Positions 7,329 through 14,564 of a stretch of DNA of 38,337 nucleotides are shown here, piece by piece (the stretch's first letter is position 1; the number at the start of each line of letters is the position of its first letter). Origin of the DNA: Kordia sp964351775. GTDB taxonomy: Bacteria; Bacteroidota; Bacteroidia; Flavobacteriales; Flavobacteriaceae. A model generated the notes under the pieces. It did not search any database and was not told where the DNA came from. It saw only the letters and a program-made list of their open reading frames with translations. Position numbers and translations under genes: made by a program. The DNA is taken from contig CAYGPQ010000042.1 of assembly GCA_964351775.1 (NCBI GenBank), positions 1 to 38,337 on the forward strand, written 5' to 3'.

Positions 7329-8012
7329 TTAGTCACTTAGTTCCACTTTTAAATATTTAGCTTCTTCTTTGTAATCGGGTAAAAACGTTGGTACTAGTTT
7401 TAAGTAATATACGTTTTTATGTACTATAGAAGCTGTGGTTCTCCAACCTTCAATACTAATCACGTATTGTTTTTTTGTTTTTAGGTCAGTTAACGCCACT
7501 TCTTCTTCTCCATAATAATTTGAGTATGAAATTGCAGTTTTTCCATTAGAAGTCAACGGTTTTCCCATGGTATAAAAGGCGACTCCGCTTTTTAAATCAA
7601 TAGACAAAAATCCCCAACTTTCGTAGCCTGTGACATCAATTAACACGTTTCCACAGTATGTTCCTTTGAATTGATAGTCTAAGTATTCTTTTGTTTGAAC
7701 CTTATTTTTACAAGCTTTTAGTACAGATGGAATAAGACACGTCTCGTCATCAATTTTTGTTTTGAATTCGTAACAAGAATCTTTATGCTTGAAGATGTTT
7801 GGATAGTTTTGGACTAGTGTCGCTTCTGATATTTGTGTGAATTCTATATATTCTTCTGAAATTCCTACAACTTTTTCGTATGCTGATTTGTCAATCAGTG
7901 TAGACTTTCCGTTCAATTGACTTGATATAGTACTAATTTCAAAATCACACTGTTGTGCCCAAGATATTTGGGCCGTAAAAAATAGCAGTAGTAAAGTCAG
8001 TCTTATGTTCAT
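7329..8012 (-). CDS. secreted/periplasmic protein of unknown function
   Basis: The 227-aa protein has a clear N-terminal signal peptide (MNIRLTLLLLFFTAQISWAQ, cleavage near residues 19-20). The mature part is rich in Tyr/Lys and contains five or so cysteines (for example CDFEISTISS, KDSCYEF, DETCLIP, LKACKNK, GTYCGNV), so disulfides are likely in the periplasm. No known catalytic motif is seen. The gene sits between the Nramp-like transporter (21-base gap) and the PxpAB fusion (64-base gap), in the same operon. A role in uptake or sensing for 5-oxoproline metabolism is possible but not shown by the sequence. Confidence 0.75.
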   Translation of the reverse strand: MNIRLTLLLLFFTAQISWAQQCDFEISTISSQLNGKSTLIDKSAYEKVVGISEEYIEFTQISEATLVQNYPNIFKHKDSCYEFKTKIDDETCLIPSVLKACKNKVQTKEYLDYQFKGTYCGNVLIDVTGYESWGFLSIDLKSGVAFYTMGKPLTSNGKTAISYSNYYGEEEVALTDLKTKKQYVISIEGWRTTASIVHKNVYYLKLVPTFLPDYKEEAKYLKVELSD

Positions 8013-8033
8013 TAATCTTAAAATCTATTTAAA

Positions 8034-9224
8034 TTAAAATACACTTATGATTCCTTTAATTCCTAAAACTAGCGTGATGAGAATGATACAAATTGCCAAG
8101 ATATTTTGAAATATCGTATTCTTGTACTTCCCTAAAACATTGGTTTTGTTCACAATCCAGACGAGGAAAATTGCGACTATTGGCAATAGCAATCCATTGG
8201 CGATTTGCGCAAACGTGATAACTTTTACAGGATTAAATTTTAACGATGAAAACACAACTCCTAATATTAATATAATTGCCCAAACCGTACGAAAACGGTT
8301 GTCTTTGAGTGTTCCTTTCCAACCAAAACAACTTTTTGCCACATACGCAGCCGCTAAAGGTGCTGTGATTGCAGACGTGATTCCCGCAGCAAATAAACCG
8401 ATTCCAAGCAAGTATTTGGCGTATTCTCCGTATAATGGTTCTAATCCTTTGGCTAAGTCAAATGCGTTCGTGATATCGTCGCCTGTCGTTGCTGTCGCAG
8501 CCACAATGATTGCCATAGAGACAATTCCTCCTAAAATAATTGAAATAATGGTGTCTTTTCGAGCGATTGGTAAGTCAGCTTCCGTTTTCCATTTTTCTTT
8601 CACTAAAGACGCATGTAAGAATAGATTGTACGGAACGACTGTTGTTCCAATTAAACCAATAATAATCAATAGATTACCTTCAGGAATCGTCGGGACAAAT
8701 GTTCCTTTTAACATCGCCATAATGTCTGGTTTTGTTAAAATTGCCGTGATTAGAAATGAAATACTCATGAGTAAGACCAAGGTTACCAAACTGCGTTCCA
8801 GCACTTTGTAATTCCCAATAAATAGTAGGATGAACGCAATGACACCGATTAGAATCGGATACACAATTGCGTTTGCTTCGCCAAAAACTTGCATTCCCAA
8901 GGCTGCGCCACTAATGTTTCCTGCTTCATACGCGGCATTTCCAATGACAATGGCACCCAAAATTAAGAAAATCGCTGCATTTCGCAACAGCGGATTACTG
9001 ATTTGTCCTTTGATGACTTCCGCCAATCCTTTTTGTGTAATGATTCCGGTGCGTGCTGCCATTTCTTGTAAAACAATCGTTGCAATGATGGAGAGCAACA
9101 TTGCCCAAAGCAAGCTGTAGCCAAATTGTACACCAGCTTTTGTACATACTGTAACCGTTCCGGGTCCGATAAATGCTGCGGCTACGAGCGTCCCGGGACC
9201 TATGTTTTTAATCCAATTGAACAT
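8034..9224 (-). CDS. Nramp-family transporter lacking canonical metal-site residues
   Basis: The 396-aa protein has about eleven membrane helices and the Nramp fold signatures: GTLVAAAFIGPGTVT in helix 1 and GLIGTTVVPYNLFLHASLV in helix 6. In classical Mn/Fe transporters helix 1 carries DPGN and helix 6 carries A-x-x-M-P-H-N. Here these read GPGT (residues 20-23) and VVPYN (196-200), so the metal-ligating Asp, Asn and Met are all replaced. The gene lies in a 5-oxoprolinase operon, as does the Nramp-like ycsG next to pxpA (ycsF) in Bacillus subtilis (known synteny). Substrate specificity is therefore uncertain; another cation or a pathway-linked solute is possible. Its start overlaps the upstream lipoprotein gene by 17 bases. 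Confidence 0.88.
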   Translation of the reverse strand: MFNWIKNIGPGTLVAAAFIGPGTVTVCTKAGVQFGYSLLWAMLLSIIATIVLQEMAARTGIITQKGLAEVIKGQISNPLLRNAAIFLILGAIVIGNAAYEAGNISGAALGMQVFGEANAIVYPILIGVIAFILLFIGNYKVLERSLVTLVLLMSISFLITAILTKPDIMAMLKGTFVPTIPEGNLLIIIGLIGTTVVPYNLFLHASLVKEKWKTEADLPIARKDTIISIILGGIVSMAIIVAATATTGDDITNAFDLAKGLEPLYGEYAKYLLGIGLFAAGITSAITAPLAAAYVAKSCFGWKGTLKDNRFRTVWAIILILGVVFSSLKFNPVKVITFAQIANGLLLPIVAIFLVWIVNKTNVLGKYKNTIFQNILAICIILITLVLGIKGIISVF

Positions 9225-10347
9225 TTGCAGCAGTGTTTAAAGCGTAAATAGCGAAGGAACCTAACCAATGTGTTCCACTGTAATTGTCGTCCACAATACT
9301 TGGCAAGGAATAGTTAATATGTTCGTTTGCAACCATTTTTAAGTGTTCATATTCGGGAAACTCATTGGCAATTCCGTATAAACACCAAGCTCTGCTAAAG
9401 TTCACACCATCTAAATGGACGAGTTTTCCATCGGTTCTATCAGATACTTTTCCTTGTGCGAGTTGAAAATTTTTATCCGCTAATTGTGGTAGGAATTTGT
9501 GCAACCATGTTTTGAATTCGTCCTTTCCTAAGATTCTACGCATGATGTCTGCTTCTTCTAAACATGGTGATAGAAAGTCAAATCCGCTTGGTTCCCAAGT
9601 TATTGGACAATTTTGGTCTGTTAAGTAGAAATTTTTTGCTGTTTTTTCTATTAAATTGGTTAATGCAGTATTTTCAACGGTTTGCGCATAATCGTACGCA
9701 AAGGTGAGTCCGAATGCCGTATTTGTGTGCTCTCCAACGCGAATTGGATAGTTGAGTTTTGGTAAAAAGTTCAAATATCCTTCCACAATGATGTCTGTTA
9801 GTGGCTGTAAGTTGGTTTCTAATTCACGTGCCAACGGATCGTTCCAAGTGTGCAATTCTTCTGCGAGTTTTAGCAACCAAGCCCAACCATAGGTGCGTTC
9901 AAACGATTTGTTGTGTTCCCCTTTGAAGTATAGAATTTCGGTTTCTATGTTTTCTTTGGAGATGTTTTCTGCTAATTTTCTTCTAATTTCTGCGCTGTTT
10001 TCCAGATTTGGAAACTGTTTCAATAACGTTACCAACGACCAATGCCCGTGAACCGACGAATGCCAATCAAAACAACCATAAAATGCTGGATGTAATGTTT
10101 TTGGCGATTGTAAATCTTCGCCACTTCCAATGGTTTGATTGAGTTTGTTTGGATATTCTTCTTGCATGCAATGCAATGGCAATGCAGCTAAACGGTTTGC
10201 TTCTGCTAAAGATAGTTTGACAATTTCGCTAGAAACTTTCACGGTTTCGTCCGTTTTGGGTGTTTCTTGAACTGCTTTTTCTGTTTTTTCTTTGGGCTGA
10301 CATTGTATGAAGATACATATCATTAAAAAGTAGCTTATTCTTCTCAA
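9208..10347 (-). CDS. DUF2891-family lipoprotein
   Basis: The 379-aa protein begins with a lipoprotein signal peptide (MRRISYFLMICIFIQC, lipobox FIQC, lipidated Cys 16) and an acidic/Lys linker. The body matches my memory of DUF2891: LPLHCMQEEYPNK, LHPAFYGCFDWHSSVHGHW, TYGWAWLLKLAEELHTW, GEHTNTAFGLTFA, ITWEPSGFDFLSPCLEEADIM and SRAWCLYGIA. The repeated Trp/His-rich helices suggest an alpha/alpha barrel, which is common in glycan-active enzymes, but the reaction is not known. It is the first gene of the operon that continues with the Nramp-like transporter and 5-oxoprolinase genes, overlapping the next gene by 17 bases. Confidence 0.85.
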   Translation of the reverse strand: MRRISYFLMICIFIQCQPKEKTEKAVQETPKTDETVKVSSEIVKLSLAEANRLAALPLHCMQEEYPNKLNQTIGSGEDLQSPKTLHPAFYGCFDWHSSVHGHWSLVTLLKQFPNLENSAEIRRKLAENISKENIETEILYFKGEHNKSFERTYGWAWLLKLAEELHTWNDPLARELETNLQPLTDIIVEGYLNFLPKLNYPIRVGEHTNTAFGLTFAYDYAQTVENTALTNLIEKTAKNFYLTDQNCPITWEPSGFDFLSPCLEEADIMRRILGKDEFKTWLHKFLPQLADKNFQLAQGKVSDRTDGKLVHLDGVNFSRAWCLYGIANEFPEYEHLKMVANEHINYSLPSIVDDNYSGTHWLGSFAIYALNTAANVQLD

Positions 10348-10391
10348 TTTTGATGGTGTTTTGGTTGAAGGTTCAAGATAGGAATTTCTTG

Positions 10392-10450
10392 TTAGACTTG
10401 GTTGGACTTTATTAGACTTACTTGGATTGTTAGACTTGTTAGATTTATTA
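10392..10450. repeat. imperfect TTAGACTT-type short tandem repeat
   Basis: At least six units of 8-10 bases follow each other: TTAGACTTGG, TTGGACTTTA, TTAGACTTAC, TTGGATTG, TTAGACTTG and TTAGATTTA. A shorter related stretch (TTAGACTATTAGATTTGTAGA) lies at 7266-7286 just before the PxpAB start. The region is the 5' flank of the DUF2891 gene and has no coding signal. Confidence 0.7.
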
Positions 10451-10490
10451 TATGCTGAGCAGAGTCGAAGTATTGGATTTGTATGAAACT

Positions 10491-10515
10491 AAAAAAGCGA
10501 GCCGAAGCTCGCTTT
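10491..10515 (-). terminator. intrinsic terminator of the precursor pair (TTCG loop)
   Basis: AAAGCGAGC (10494-10502) pairs with GCTCGCTTT (10507-10515). Read on the minus strand the loop is TTCG and the stem is followed by a T tract. It lies 24 bases after the stop of the precursor at 10539. Confidence 0.85.
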
Positions 10516-10538
10516 CCATTATTGTAATACTAAGCATC

Positions 10539-10748
10539 TTAACAGAAAAGTATTCCAGAAGCAACGCATGCAAGTGCTGGACATGTCCAGCCACAATTAG
10601 TTACACATTTTGTAGCACATGCACTTCTAGGGTTTGACACTACACAAGGATTGGAAGCTGCTTCTGCTGCTAATCCTCCACTAACTTCGTCTAAGTTAGA
10701 AATAGCACTTTTGTTTAATGACAGTTTGTTGATTTTCTTTTTTTTCAT
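10539..10748 (-). CDS. lanthipeptide-like precursor with period-4 Cys core (69 aa)
   Basis: The leader is Lys-rich with LSLNKSAISNLDEVSGG, cleavage expected after G25. The 44-residue core has seven Cys (35, 44, 48, 52, 56, 61, 69). Four of them are exactly four residues apart, each preceded by Ser/Thr: SAC, TKC, TNC, TC. Such (S/T)-x-C spacing would allow a ladder of small thioether rings. The leader is nearly the same as in the gene directly upstream (LALNKSAISKLDHLKGG), 27 bases away, so the two are co-transcribed and may share a maturase. No LanB/LanC-type enzyme is present in the window. Confidence 0.78.
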   Translation of the reverse strand: MKKKKINKLSLNKSAISNLDEVSGGLAAEAASNPCVVSNPRSACATKCVTNCGWTCPALACVASGILFC

Positions 10749-10775
10749 ATTCTATGGTTGTTTAAGTTAATTATT

Positions 10776-10994
10776 TTAGATTCCTACTGGCATTGGCTTG
10801 TCTGGACAACCAACTGAAAAGTTTGGACAATCGTCTCCTTTACATTGAGTTCTACGCACTGAGTCACAAGCATGACAACCAGACCACATGTTGGTTCCTG
10901 CTGCAATAGGAGTCGCTGCCAATCCACCTTTTAAATGATCGAGTTTTGAGATTGCACTTTTGTTTAATGCCAATTTTGTTACATTTTTTTTCAT
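10776..10994 (-). CDS. lanthipeptide-like precursor peptide (72 aa)
   Basis: The leader LALNKSAISKLDHLKGG ends at residue 24. The core of 48 residues begins LAATP and contains Cys 40, 43, 51, 56 and 63 with only a few Ser/Thr (28, 34, 38, 45, 49, 60), plus several Pro and charged residues. The C-terminal tail is Pro-rich. It is first of a two-gene unit with the 10539 precursor. The upstream 175 bases hold a direct repeat that also occurs before the LytTR regulator gene, suggesting control by that regulator (inference). The RiPP class is inferred from leader homology only. Confidence 0.76.
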   Translation of the reverse strand: MKKNVTKLALNKSAISKLDHLKGGLAATPIAAGTNMWSGCHACDSVRRTQCKGDDCPNFSVGCPDKPMPVGI

Positions 10995-11118
10995 AATGGT
11001 TAAATTTTTAAGTGGTTATAAAAGTTATTTTTTGTTTTTTTGATACAACTCTGTTTGAGTTTTGTATTAAAAAACTTATTCCCAATATTACCTTGTTTTT
11101 CAAGTATTTGAAAAAAAA

Positions 11119-11150
11119 TGTGACGAATGATTGTGTTTTGTGACGAATGA
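11119..11150. promoter_or_regulatory. candidate LytTR operator upstream of the precursor pair
   Basis: TGTGACGAATGA occurs at 11119-11130 and again at 11139-11150, a direct repeat with a 20-base period (about two helical turns). It lies 125-156 bases upstream of the 10994 start. A closely matching pair with the same period lies before the LytTR gene at 12125-12160. Confidence 0.5.
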
Positions 11151-11169
11151 AGCAGTATAATTTTTCTCC

Positions 11170-12054
11170 TTATTTTAGATAAGAAAGTACTGTTTTTACG
11201 TAATTTTTACTGACAGGCACTTGCGCTGTTGTATTTTCTAACAATAGCAGTATTCGTTGTGAATTTCCTTTGTACAAATTTATTTTATGAACGTTTACAT
11301 AATATTGACGATGACATTTTATAATAAAATCATAGTTTTTTAATCGTTCCGCGATGAAACGCAATGGTGCTCGCAATAATTGTGCTTTTTTGTCGCCAAT
11401 GGAATAGATCTCCACATAGTTTCCAGAAGCTTTGATATACCCAATTTGTGATGGAATTATTTCAATACATTGATTTACATCTGGCGATTTTAGAATGATT
11501 TTTTTGTCTGATTCATTTTTTTTATTTAGAATATCAACATTTACTTGTGCTCCTACATTACTACTATTATTTACAACTTTGTTTGTGTATAATTGATCTA
11601 ATAGTACAGTAATGATAAATAACGGAATACTGATGATAATTGATCGTGGAATAGTCACAAATAGGTAATAACTCGTATCAACTTCGCCAACATCCATCAT
11701 AAAACGATGGTACATTGTTCCTATGAATCCGGCAATACTCATGATGGCAACTAATAACAACCAATGATGATAGGTTTTCCAAGGACGGTGTTCATCGGCA
11801 AATCGTAGTTTCCGAAAGAGCAACCAATATAGAAAGTAAATGACGAAAGCCGTATTGATGCCATACCCCAATTGAATGATTTTTATGGGAACTTCAAATT
11901 TAGGAATGGCTAAATAGTTATCATACGGATCAAATATGTAAACAAAAAGCGTTAACACAATTCCAATGACAACAGAAAGTTTTAGATAGTATACCTGATT
12001 ATCAATGAGTTGATACTTTTGTTGAAAGTAGTCTGTTAGTTTATCAAATGTCAC
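11170..12054 (-). CDS. membrane-anchored LytTR DNA-binding regulator
   Basis: The 294-aa protein has about four membrane helices (near residues 25-45, 60-80, 95-115 and 130-155), then a flexible polar linker (160-185). A C-terminal LytTR domain (about 195-294) shows IGYIKASGNYVEIYS, LLRAPLRFIAERL, FIKCHRQYYVNVHKINLY and VPVSKNYVKTVLSYLK. It has no phospho-receiver domain, so it probably senses a membrane signal directly and binds DNA from the membrane. It is flanked by lanthipeptide-like precursor genes on both sides in the same direction. Matching direct repeats sit upstream of itself and of the downstream precursor pair, fitting autoregulation plus control of the peptides (inference). Confidence 0.88.
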   Translation of the reverse strand: MTFDKLTDYFQQKYQLIDNQVYYLKLSVVIGIVLTLFVYIFDPYDNYLAIPKFEVPIKIIQLGYGINTAFVIYFLYWLLFRKLRFADEHRPWKTYHHWLLLVAIMSIAGFIGTMYHRFMMDVGEVDTSYYLFVTIPRSIIISIPLFIITVLLDQLYTNKVVNNSSNVGAQVNVDILNKKNESDKKIILKSPDVNQCIEIIPSQIGYIKASGNYVEIYSIGDKKAQLLRAPLRFIAERLKNYDFIIKCHRQYYVNVHKINLYKGNSQRILLLLENTTAQVPVSKNYVKTVLSYLK

Positions 12055-12124
12055 GGTTTTTTCAGTTAAAAAAGTGACTTGAAGTTACAAAATTGTTTTC
12101 GTTTTTAATAGTAATTTACGCTTG

Positions 12125-12160
12125 TTTTGTGTTGAAACTAACTATTTTGTGATGAATGAA
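12125..12160. promoter_or_regulatory. candidate LytTR operator upstream of the LytTR gene
   Basis: TTTTGTGTTGAAACTA (12125-12140) and TTTTGTGATGAATGAA (12145-12160) form a direct repeat with 20-base period, 71-106 bases upstream of ATG 12054. The second copy agrees at 15 of 18 positions with the copy ending at 11150 when extended to both flanks. Confidence 0.5.
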
Positions 12161-12180
12161 CTTATAAGTTATACAACAAC

Positions 12181-12207
12181 AAAACTCGCATTGCTGCGAG
12201 TTTTTTT
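12181..12207 (-). terminator. intrinsic terminator after the 12223 precursor
   Basis: AAAACTCGCA (12181-12190) pairs perfectly with TGCGAGTTTT (12195-12204) across a four-base loop, with T tracts on both strands. It lies directly after the stop of the 12223 gene and before the candidate LytTR promoter. Confidence 0.85.
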
Positions 12208-12222
12208 ATTGTTTTGACTGTC

Positions 12223-12438
12223 TTAAACGCATAATATTGAATGGCAAATAGATAATAAAACCACAGTTGGTACGCTGTTATTTCCGTTCGTTTTGTCATC
12301 TGTCATGTGTGTGTCAATACCACATGTCGCATTAGGATCGTTGATATCGCTTTCAAAATCAGTTCCTCCAATGATTTTATTCGTTAATGATAGGTTTACA
12401 ATTTTTGTTTTGCTTAATGTTAATGTGCGTTTTTTCAT
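12223..12438 (-). CDS. lanthipeptide-like precursor peptide (71 aa)
   Basis: The leader LTLSKTKIVNLSLTNKIIGG ends at residue 25 and follows the shared Lys-x-x-Ile pattern. The core is acidic and Asn/Asp-rich in its first half (TDFESDINDPNATC) and hydrophobic at the end (VPTVVLLSICHSILCV), with three Cys (39, 65, 70) and many Thr/Ser. The C-terminal S-x-C and S-x-x-C pairs could form rings. The gene lies 113 bases after the TPR/AraC regulator gene on the same strand, with its own TTCATGAAT-bearing promoter region and its own terminator. No modification enzyme is adjacent. Confidence 0.72.
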   Translation of the reverse strand: MKKRTLTLSKTKIVNLSLTNKIIGGTDFESDINDPNATCGIDTHMTDDKTNGNNSVPTVVLLSICHSILCV

Positions 12439-12520
12439 AGTGTGTCATGATTTTAATGAAGTCTGAAACTAAAAAAAATCTTCTTGGTATCCCCTATTTT
12501 TTTGCTTGAGAAAACATATA

Positions 12521-12529
12521 TTCATGAAT
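12521..12529. promoter_or_regulatory. TTCATGAAT palindrome upstream of the 12223 precursor
   Basis: The 9-base palindrome TTCATGAAT occurs at 12521-12529, 83 bases before the precursor start. On the minus strand it is followed by ATATATGTTTT and, further on, GGATACC. The flank of the TPR/AraC gene has the same layout (palindrome, ATGTTTT, then GGTATC). Confidence 0.45.
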
Positions 12530-12551
12530 TTGTAGCATTTTATATAAAAAT

Positions 12552-14279
12552 TTAAGACTTGCTATTTATTTTTTTTAATTTTCTGATGAAATACGAAGGA
12601 TTGATTCCTTTTGCATTGAAAAACGCTTTGGAAAACGATTGCACATTGTTGAATCCTACTTCTGCCGCAATAGCTTTTACTGTGTATTTTAAATAGGTCG
12701 GATTCGTTTTTAATTGCGCTATTGTGTACTCAATGCGTAAATTGTTGATGTATGTAGAGAAAGAACATTTTTTGTAGTGATTGACTACTTTTGATAGATA
12801 GTTTGGATTGGTTTGGAGTTCTTTTGCCAAATCATTGAGCGTTGTTTGATTGGAAATGAATCTGTTTTCTTCTTCAAATGCTTCTAATTTTTGTAATATA
12901 TCATTCACAATATCAATTGGAACCGCTATTTTTTGTTCATCAGAAGTTAAGCTTTCAACTGATTCTTTAGGTTTCTTTTCATTGATAACTTCTTCAAATC
13001 GGCGTTGGTACGTTTTCCGTTTTCGGTATTGGATTCCAAAACCAATCAATAAGAGTACAATAAGAACAAATAAACCAATGACTGTTTTTTTGAATTTGTA
13101 TCCTTGTTGTTGCTTCTCCTCTTGCAAGTTTTCTTTTTCTGCTTTTAGCTTCGGAATGTCATATTCTTTGAAGATTGCTTTGTTGAGATAGAGTTCGTCT
13201 GCTTTGAGAATACTATCCACTTTCATCAACTGATTTTTATATCTCAATTGATTTTTTAGATCGTTTTTGTTTTTGTAATAAGTGTCTAGTTGTATGTATG
13301 CCTCTCTTGTATTAGGAAATATGGATTGCGTTTTTTGAAAGATACTATCAACTTTTTTAAAGAAATGAATTGCCTTTTCGGATTTATTTAATCCTATATA
13401 CGCTTCTCCTAAATAATAATAGGCAAACACTAATTTGTCATCGTCATGAATGTTTTCAAAGTATGGAATGTATTTTTGAATACTATCAATAGTAATTTGA
13501 TATTTTTTTCTGTGATAATTTGTCACACCTTCATTGAACGCAAAGTGATTTTTGTACGATTCGTTTTTTAATCGAATGGCTTCCTTATATCCTATTTGAT
13601 TGTAATAATTGGCAGAATCTACATTTTTATTATCATTGAAGATATTTGCCAATGCCGTTATTGAGTTCAGATAGGTGATGGTATTTACTACTTCTTTATT
13701 TTTTTGAGTATATGCGTAATTCTGTCGATATAATTCCAATGCTTCTTTGATGTTTCCCGTACGTCTTTTTACCGTTCCAATATTATAGTTCGCGCGAGAA
13801 ATCATATCTTTTTGATCATGCTTTTGTGCATATTCAAAGAATTGAAGATAGTTGTCTAATGCCCGTTGATAGGCTCGTTTTCCATAATAAAAATCTCCTT
13901 TTTTTTCATAGGCAATCGCTGGATAATGAATACTCGAATTGTTTTTAGTCAAGGCAATAATACTATCGCTATACGCCAATACATTTTCGTCGGTATGCGT
14001 TACGGAAAGAATTCTGTAGCCAACAATAATATTCGTCTGATCAGTTGCTTTATTGTCATTTTTTGCTTTTTCTAAGTACTGTTCGCCATAGTAAATTTTT
14101 TGTTCTATTGTATTGGCTTCTTGCAATAACTTGTATATCTCGCCATATTCTTTACGTGTCACTTCTTCAATAGCTGTTTTTTCTTTTTGAGTACAACTAC
14201 TTGCATATAATACTACTAGAACGATCATACATATTATTTTGTATGAAAACCGAATTTCTTTTTTAAAATCTAATGTCAA
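12552..14279 (-). CDS. TPR-repeat membrane regulator with AraC-type HTH
   Basis: The 575-aa protein has an N-terminal hydrophobic segment ending in LYASSC (signal/lipobox-like, Cys 29), a TPR-rich region (about 60-360), a coiled segment, a strong membrane helix at about 399-417, and a C-terminal AraC HTH domain (about 470-570; LNDLAKELQTNPNYLSKVV and KAIAAEVGFNNVQSFSKAF). The TPR part should be periplasmic and the HTH cytoplasmic, giving a one-component transmembrane regulator, a layout common in Bacteroidota. The gene ends 113 bases before a peptide precursor on the same strand and lies divergently from the graspetide cluster. Two TTCATGAAT palindromes lie in its own promoter region. Confidence 0.9.
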   Translation of the reverse strand: MTLDFKKEIRFSYKIICMIVLVVLYASSCTQKEKTAIEEVTRKEYGEIYKLLQEANTIEQKIYYGEQYLEKAKNDNKATDQTNIIVGYRILSVTHTDENVLAYSDSIIALTKNNSSIHYPAIAYEKKGDFYYGKRAYQRALDNYLQFFEYAQKHDQKDMISRANYNIGTVKRRTGNIKEALELYRQNYAYTQKNKEVVNTITYLNSITALANIFNDNKNVDSANYYNQIGYKEAIRLKNESYKNHFAFNEGVTNYHRKKYQITIDSIQKYIPYFENIHDDDKLVFAYYYLGEAYIGLNKSEKAIHFFKKVDSIFQKTQSIFPNTREAYIQLDTYYKNKNDLKNQLRYKNQLMKVDSILKADELYLNKAIFKEYDIPKLKAEKENLQEEKQQQGYKFKKTVIGLFVLIVLLLIGFGIQYRKRKTYQRRFEEVINEKKPKESVESLTSDEQKIAVPIDIVNDILQKLEAFEEENRFISNQTTLNDLAKELQTNPNYLSKVVNHYKKCSFSTYINNLRIEYTIAQLKTNPTYLKYTVKAIAAEVGFNNVQSFSKAFFNAKGINPSYFIRKLKKINSKS

Positions 14280-14348
14280 TGTGGTAGTTTTTTTAGTTAC
14301 ATGAAAAAATGATACCTAAAAATAGTTCTTTTTTCAAAAAAAACATGG

Positions 14349-14380
14349 ATTCATGAATATATACTACACATTCATGAATG
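14349..14380. promoter_or_regulatory. paired TTCATGAAT palindromes upstream of the TPR/AraC gene
   Basis: TTCATGAAT occurs at 14350-14358 and 14371-14379, 21 bases apart (two helical turns), in the region between the TPR/AraC gene (start 14279) and the divergent graspetide precursor. The same word recurs once at 12521-12529. The arrangement suggests an operator for a dimeric regulator. Confidence 0.5.
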
Positions 14381-14412
14381 TAGTACAACACTATTTGTAA
14401 GCTAACTTTTTG

Positions 14413-14446
14413 AGCTGTTGCTTTGTAATGCACACAAGTAACAGCT
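14413..14446 (+). promoter_or_regulatory. inverted repeat upstream of the graspetide precursor
   Basis: AGCTGTTGCTT (14413-14423) faces AAGTAACAGCT (14436-14446): ten Watson-Crick pairs and one G-T, with a 12-base loop. It could be an operator or an RNA hairpin. No T tract follows, so a terminator is unlikely. Confidence 0.45.
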
Positions 14447-14489
14447 AATACCGAGTATGTGCAGTAATATAGAACCTGAATATTAGAGA

Positions 14490-14521
14490 TTTGGAAAAGG
14501 GATGCCGAAAAACTTTCCAAA
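14490..14521 (+). promoter_or_regulatory. second hairpin in the graspetide precursor leader
   Basis: TTTGGAAA (14490-14497) pairs perfectly with TTTCCAAA (14514-14521) over a 16-base loop, 43 bases before ATG 14565. It is probably part of the mRNA leader and may affect translation or stability. Confidence 0.4.
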
Positions 14522-14564
14522 GAGATTAAATAAATAGAGTAGGTAAACTTAAAAGTAAATTATT

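Noticed and set aside
7265..7336. 24-codon N-terminal extension of PxpAB
   Set aside because: The family starts at MIHINCDVGEG; the extra codons cover repeat-like intergenic DNA.
8122..8811. 229-aa plus-strand ORF opposite the Nramp-like gene
   Set aside because: It is the antisense shadow of a long membrane-protein gene with clear family motifs.
14293..14520. 75-aa minus-strand ORF between the TPR/AraC gene and the graspetide precursor
   Set aside because: It covers the palindromic operator pair and hairpins, has an unlikely Cys/Tyr-rich composition, and shows no leader or family feature.
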